64,000 nucleotides of DNA, from assembly GCA_020341775.1 (NCBI GenBank), contig CP070835.1, forward strand, positions 1,246,229-1,310,228, read 5' to 3'. The position numbers and the translations under genes are program-made. Within the stretch, counting starts at the first letter, position 1. Every line of letters starts with the position of its first letter. Origin of the DNA: Candidatus Bathyarchaeota archaeon (GTDB lineage Archaea; Thermoproteota; Bathyarchaeia; Bathyarchaeales; SOJC01). Under the pieces are notes generated by a model, which was given only the letters and a program-made list of their open reading frames with translations, ran no database searches and was not told where the DNA came from. This document shows positions 60,903 through 64,000 of the stretch, in pieces.

Positions 60903-62222
60903 ATGGGTCTTGACTCGTTAAATGGCTGGCGAAAAACACACTACACAACAGAGATAGAACCCAAGTTTGATGGGAAAGAAATTTGCCTATTCGGTTGGGT
61001 TCAAGAAATTCGAGACCTTGGCGCAATAAAATTTATAATCCTTCAAGACCGGAAAGGAACAGCCCAAATAACTATTCCAAGGAAGAAAACAAGCAAGAAA
61101 ATCCTGGAAAAAGCAGACTCTCTTCAGACGCAATACTGCATAGGCGTTAAAGGCATAGTGAAAAAAACTGAGATGACCCCCAGAGGCTTCGAAGTTATCC
61201 CCACCAGCATAAAAGTCCTTGGTGTCGCGCAACATCCACTACCCCTTGATGTAACTGGAAAGACTCCAGCGACAATTGATACACGACTGAAGGCTCGCGT
61301 TTTGGACCTTTGTCAGATGGAAAACCGAGCATTATGGAGTATCCAACATGTCGTTTTAGCCGCCATTCGCAAGTTTCTCTCAGAAAGAGGTTTCTTAGAG
61401 GTCTACACCCCTAGAATTATCGCAACTGCGACAGAAGGTGGAGCCGCGCTCTTCGCTATAAACTATTTTGACCGCGAGGCCTACTTGGCCCAAAGCCCAC
61501 AGTTGTACAAAGAGGAATTGACTCTGTGCTTTGAGAAAGTTTTTGAGATTGGCCCATTTTTTAGGGCAGAAGAATCCCACACGAGGAGACATCTGAGCGA
61601 GTTCATTTCCATCGACATTGAGCAAGCCTTCGCTACTTCAGATGATGTCATGACGCTGCTTGAACAACTCACGCTTTCCTTTTGCGAAGCCGTGAATCAA
61701 ACCTGCAAGAGAGAGCTAAAAACTCTTAACCACACTCTCGACATTCCCGCAATACCAACTAAACGATTTACTTACACTGCAATTCTGGATGAACTTAACG
61801 AAGAAGGAATAGAAATTCCATGGGGAGAAGACATCCCCACACCTGCCTGCAGAATTCTGGGCAAACTGCATCCGCACTTTTACTTCATTAGCGAATGGCC
61901 AACAAAGTCAAAACCCTTCTACATCAAACCAAAGGAAAGCACCCCTGAAGTTAGTGAAGGATTCGATTTCATGTGGAAATGGATGGAGCTGGCTTCAGGA
62001 GGAACCCGAGTTCACTCAAAGGATCTCTTAATCAAGCGGCTCAAGGAACAAAATTTGAATCCTCAATCCTTCAAGAATCACTTGCAAGCTTTCAACTACG
62101 GTTTGCCACCACATGCAGGTTGGGCAGCTGGTCTAGAAAGAGTCATGATGATGTTGACAGGCAAGCGGAACATTCGAGAAGTTGTTTTGTTTCCTAGAGA
62201 TCGCAGTAGACTTACTCCATAA
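60903..62222 (+). CDS. aspS: Aspartyl-tRNA synthetase, archaeal type
   Basis: This class II synthetase has an N-terminal OB anticodon domain (GKEICLFGWVQEIRDLGAIK). Motif 2 is GPFFRAEESHTRRHLSEF and motif 3 GWAAGLERVMMML near the C-terminus, with the flipping loop nearby. The length of 439 residues is typical for archaeal non-discriminating or discriminating AspRS; which of the two it is cannot be read with certainty. The gene ends in PRDRSRLTP, the usual end of class IIb enzymes. Confidence 0.95.
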   Translation: MGLDSLNGWRKTHYTTEIEPKFDGKEICLFGWVQEIRDLGAIKFIILQDRKGTAQITIPRKKTSKKILEKADSLQTQYCIGVKGIVKKTEMTPRGFEVIPTSIKVLGVAQHPLPLDVTGKTPATIDTRLKARVLDLCQMENRALWSIQHVVLAAIRKFLSERGFLEVYTPRIIATATEGGAALFAINYFDREAYLAQSPQLYKEELTLCFEKVFEIGPFFRAEESHTRRHLSEFISIDIEQAFATSDDVMTLLEQLTLSFCEAVNQTCKRELKTLNHTLDIPAIPTKRFTYTAILDELNEEGIEIPWGEDIPTPACRILGKLHPHFYFISEWPTKSKPFYIKPKESTPEVSEGFDFMWKWMELASGGTRVHSKDLLIKRLKEQNLNPQSFKNHLQAFNYGLPPHAGWAAGLERVMMMLTGKRNIREVVLFPRDRSRLTP

Positions 62223-62316
62223 AAAGCTGCAGATTGGTTCTGGTTTTATAGAAGATAAGTTCACAAAGATATAAGAAAGGTGCAACACCAATTCTTTTTG
62301 AAGGGTGAAGCAATCT

Positions 62317-62754
62317 ATGCATAAAAAGGTTTTTGCCCTAGTGTCTATTGCTTTAATGGTTTTCGGAGCAGTGAGTACAGCCTATTTCTTTCAGTCAATT
62401 CAGGCTTGCTTGCTCGACTTCGAAACTGAGGGCAGAGTAGTCGATAAAAAGCCAAGCGAATCTTTCAGGATTGAAATAGTTCTGAGAAATAAAGGCACAA
62501 TCGATGGCATGTGGGAAGTCAATATGGCTCTTGAAGGAGACGATTGGCTTTGGGCAGGAAAGGCGAAGGAGCTTGCCTTAAAAGGAGATGAGGAGAAAAC
62601 TCTATCATGGCAAGGAAAAGTTCCCTCGAATGCTCCAGTTGGAAGTGTTGCACGCCTAATTGCATATTACGATAATAAGTTTGTAGCGTTGAACTGGTGG
62701 ATCCGCGTAGTCTCTGATGCTGAAATTTGCATAGTGGACAGTAGAATATATTGA
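62317..62754 (+). CDS. Membrane-anchored extracytoplasmic protein
   Basis: The ATG at 62317 gives 145 residues; a GTG at 62305 adds four. One N-terminal hydrophobic segment (FALVSIALMVFGAVSTAYFF) follows a basic start (MHKK), so it is a membrane anchor or uncleaved signal. The rest reads as beta strands (SFRIEIVLRNKGTIDGMWEV), typical of CARDB-like or immunoglobulin-like exported domains of archaea. No cysteine lipobox is evident. Function is unknown. Confidence 0.65.
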   Translation: MHKKVFALVSIALMVFGAVSTAYFFQSIQACLLDFETEGRVVDKKPSESFRIEIVLRNKGTIDGMWEVNMALEGDDWLWAGKAKELALKGDEEKTLSWQGKVPSNAPVGSVARLIAYYDNKFVALNWWIRVVSDAEICIVDSRIY

Positions 62755-62776
62755 GTCCAACCTTCGATGTGCATGC

Positions 62777-62790
62777 TTGCGCGCGCGCAA
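62777..62790. repeat. GC-alternating palindrome
   Basis: TTGCGCGCGCGCAA is a 14-bp perfect palindrome in the gap after 62754. Similar tracts occur at 63137-63148 and 63752-63770. The sequence could form Z-DNA or a cruciform. Confidence 0.7.
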
Positions 62791-62798
62791 AAAACTGC

Positions 62799-62823
62799 TT
62801 TGGGGTTCAAATCCTACCCCAAA
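62799..62823 (+). terminator. Stem-loop TTTGGGGT/ACCCCAAA
   Basis: A perfect 8-bp stem with a 9-nt loop lies 45 nt after the membrane protein stop. It resembles a tRNA T arm by chance (GGTTCAAATCC), but no other tRNA arms are present. It may be a 3'-end structure of the upstream mRNA. Confidence 0.4.
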
Positions 62824-62889
62824 CCCAAACGTAACAATAAACGCCATAAATTTTATTTTAGTCCATCATACTGTTGAAGTCTGATAGTA

Positions 62890-63111
62890 ATGGGAGACGC
62901 TATTGAGAAGCTCCGTAAGAGATACAAAAGTTTCAAGAAAGGAGAAGCAGATGTTTCAGTTGTGAGAGCCCAGGTTCGTCTTGCACTGGAAGAAGCTAAA
63001 AACCATGGAAATAATGCCCTTTTCGACGAACTTGAAGATATGCTAATGGATCTAGAGTTCTCAATAGAAGAAGACAAATGCAAATGCCACAAAGATGACC
63101 CAACGTGCTAA
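62890..63111 (+). CDS. Small 73-residue protein with C-terminal cysteines
   Basis: The helical N-terminal part (EKLRKRYKSFKKGEADVSVV) is followed by LDEALEE-like heptads (RLALEEAKNHGNNALFDELE). A tail with three cysteines (KCKCHKDDPTC) could bind a metal. It is flanked by GC-alternating tracts. Family and role are unknown. The ATG follows an AT-rich stretch. Confidence 0.6.
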   Translation: MGDAIEKLRKRYKSFKKGEADVSVVRAQVRLALEEAKNHGNNALFDELEDMLMDLEFSIEEDKCKCHKDDPTC

Positions 63112-63136
63112 AGCACGCGCATTTAAAGAGATGCGA

Positions 63137-63148
63137 TGCGCGCGCGCA
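63137..63148. repeat. GC-alternating palindrome
   Basis: TGCGCGCGCGCA, 12 bp, lies in the gap after the 73-residue gene. The rest of the 63112-63284 gap shows nothing further. Confidence 0.7.
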
Positions 63149-63284
63149 ATTTCGGAACCATCGGCATTGTTGCCAAAATTAGATCCTCTCCCATTAATTC
63201 ACCTGCAGCAATTTCCTACTCATCACTAGTCTTAACACGTCTCCTTTCAAAAAGTCTCCTTGTTTCCAGATAGCGTGCGCTTCG

Positions 63285-63695
63285 TCATGGCGGGAAATCC
63301 GCTATAAGAGTCGTGACGTTTGAGGGAACATATAGCGAAAAGGTGTAGCTGGGACTTGTTTGACCAGTGCCGATGTATACCTTATATGAGTATCCGCCAG
63401 AGAGTACAATGCTATAATGACCATCCACAATTGGAACATGATGGCCGTAACGAGTGCTTGCCGTTTCATTGTCATTGACGAATTGTATTGTGCCTTTTTG
63501 AGTCACGCTCACCGTACCAGACACCTGCACCGGGTTTATTGCGAAGAGTACCTCCTGCGTCGTAAATGGGCAAATGAATAGTATGCTACCAGCAATGCTT
63601 AATCCCACACCGACCACTAGACCGACCATAAATGCGACAACCCATGTGTTGCTCTTTCTCCGAACGTTTTCAGGTGTGGATGATGGTTGAGGCAT
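63285..63695 (-). CDS. Membrane-anchored protein with carboxypeptidase-regulatory-like domain
   Basis: This 136-residue protein has a basic N-terminus (VRRKSNT) and one transmembrane segment (WVVAFMVGLVVGVGLSIAGS). A short extracytoplasmic beta domain follows: VSGTVSVTQKGTIQFVNDNE then DGHYSIVLSGGYSYKVYIGT. That domain is like the small beta-sandwich repeats of exported archaeal proteins. It may be a surface or pilin-like anchor. Function is unknown. It is minus strand among plus-strand neighbours. Confidence 0.65.
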   Translation of the reverse strand: MPQPSSTPENVRRKSNTWVVAFMVGLVVGVGLSIAGSILFICPFTTQEVLFAINPVQVSGTVSVTQKGTIQFVNDNETASTRYGHHVPIVDGHYSIVLSGGYSYKVYIGTGQTSPSYTFSLYVPSNVTTLIADFPP

Positions 63696-63751
63696 CTACT
63701 CCCCAGAAAACGAAAAGTGTAGCACCATATTAAAGCTTCTGCACATGAACA

Positions 63752-63770
63752 CGCGCTCGCGCGCGCGGCG
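63752..63770. repeat. GC-rich alternating tract
   Basis: CGCGCTCGCGCGCGCGGCG, 19 bp of mostly alternating C and G, lies in the gap between the membrane protein and the last gene. This is the third such tract within 1 kb. Confidence 0.7.
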
Positions 63771-63847
63771 ACCAGCCTTGCCAAGCGCGGGATAGGCATT
63801 TTTGAGTTTTTAGGGTTTTTCAGAATGGTGGGGGGAGTTATCCGTTG

Positions 63848-63862
63848 ATGCATGCATGCATG
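63848..63862. repeat. ATGC tandem repeat at the last gene start
   Basis: ATGCATGCATGCATG contains several in-frame start codons at the beginning of the gene cut by the window edge. It has the same unit as the tract at 4521-4539. Confidence 0.75.
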
Positions 63863-64000
63863 ACGGAAGCGAAAAACTTGACCCAAGTAGAGCCGCTCAA
63901 AAATGGGCTTGCGGGAGCCACACAGCAAGACGCTAAAGGAAAAATCATAGAATATTCATGGTGGCTGAAGAAACAAGACTATGCAGAAATTTCCATTAGA
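63848..64000 (+). CDS. 5' part of an unidentified gene cut by the window edge
   Basis: 51 codons are visible. They read MHACMTEAKNLTQVEPLKNG and end KKQDYAEISIR, with no stop. A GGGGGAG Shine-Dalgarno stretch lies about 10 nt before the ATG; a TTG just before and an ATG at 63860 are alternative starts. I cannot recognise the family from this part. Confidence 0.6.
   Translation, partial: MHACMTEAKNLTQVEPLKNGLAGATQQDAKGKIIEYSWWLKKQDYAEISIR

Noticed and set aside
62799-62823. Sequence resembling a tRNA T arm (GGTTCAAATCC)
   Set aside because: The stem pairs as a simple 8-bp hairpin and no acceptor, D or anticodon arm is present.
1-64000. CRISPR arrays, transposases, integrases, rRNA genes
   Set aside because: Looked for direct repeats with spacers, DDE or recombinase motifs and rRNA cores and saw none.

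Overview
The window looks like chromosome from an archaeon of the TACK group, most likely a Bathyarchaeia-type lineage. The basis is an archaeal ribosomal/RNA-polymerase gene string, an ESCRT (Cdv) division operon, an archaeal coenzyme A pathway with pantoate kinase and phosphopantothenate synthetase, formylmethanofuran:tetrahydromethanopterin formyltransferase, and frequent TTG/GTG starts behind Shine-Dalgarno sites. The lineage is inferred, because no rRNA gene is present. I see no phage, transposase, integron or CRISPR array.

Layout. 1-4365 (minus): purF-purD-HAD phosphatase-ftr paralog (the last is cut by the window edge). 4541-4859: remnant of a SAM synthetase gene. 4920-8784 (minus): three overlapping signalling genes (small conserved protein, PAS/GAF histidine kinase, receiver protein). 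8984-10196: small coiled-coil and CBS proteins. 10374-13786 (plus): an SMC5/6-like ATPase with two tightly linked partner genes. 14446-17358 (minus): Lhr-type helicase. 17925-21467 (plus): ESCRT-III paralog, CdvA, CdvB and CdvC/Vps4. 21588-29549: mixed metabolism (MobB, CitG family, an ECF-like membrane protein, two paralogous nucleotidyltransferases, Ftr, an amidinotransferase, an M28 peptidase). 29615-34877 (minus): CoA operon PoK-PPS-PanE-PanB-CoaBC-CoaD. 35073-35630: an RNA polymerase subunit Rpo5 with a eukaryote-like N-terminal domain. 36423-36885: broken metallo-beta-lactamase gene. 37034-48413 (plus): uS13-uS4-uS11-Rpo3-eL18-uL13-uS9-Rpo10-enolase-uS2-MEMO-IPK-IDI2-GGPP synthase-GluRS. 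48543-57378: small regulators, tRNA-Glu with an insertion in its D arm, Isf/AfpA flavoproteins, an HD hydrolase, thymidylate kinase, UPF0148 and UPF0147 proteins, an FAD oxidoreductase and a B12-radical-SAM protein. 57375-60157 (minus): eL40, SucD, SucC and an Lrp-like regulator. 60380-62222 (plus): KH/zinc protein and AspRS. 62305-64000: small membrane or secreted proteins among GC-alternating repeats.

How the genes fit together. Several operons are complete pathway modules: CoA from ketoisovalerate to dephospho-CoA, the end of isoprenoid precursor synthesis (IPK, IDI2, GGPPS), early purine synthesis beside one-carbon carrier chemistry (Ftr), and ESCRT division. The most unusual items are eukaryote-like: full-length Rpb5-type Rpo5, the SMC5/6-like cassette with a KITE/MAGE-like partner, and the four-gene ESCRT operon. 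Two genes (uS2 and CdvB) appear to start on non-canonical codons (CTG, ATT) placed behind perfect Shine-Dalgarno sites. A 53-residue eL40 gene and several microproteins lie in apparent gaps.
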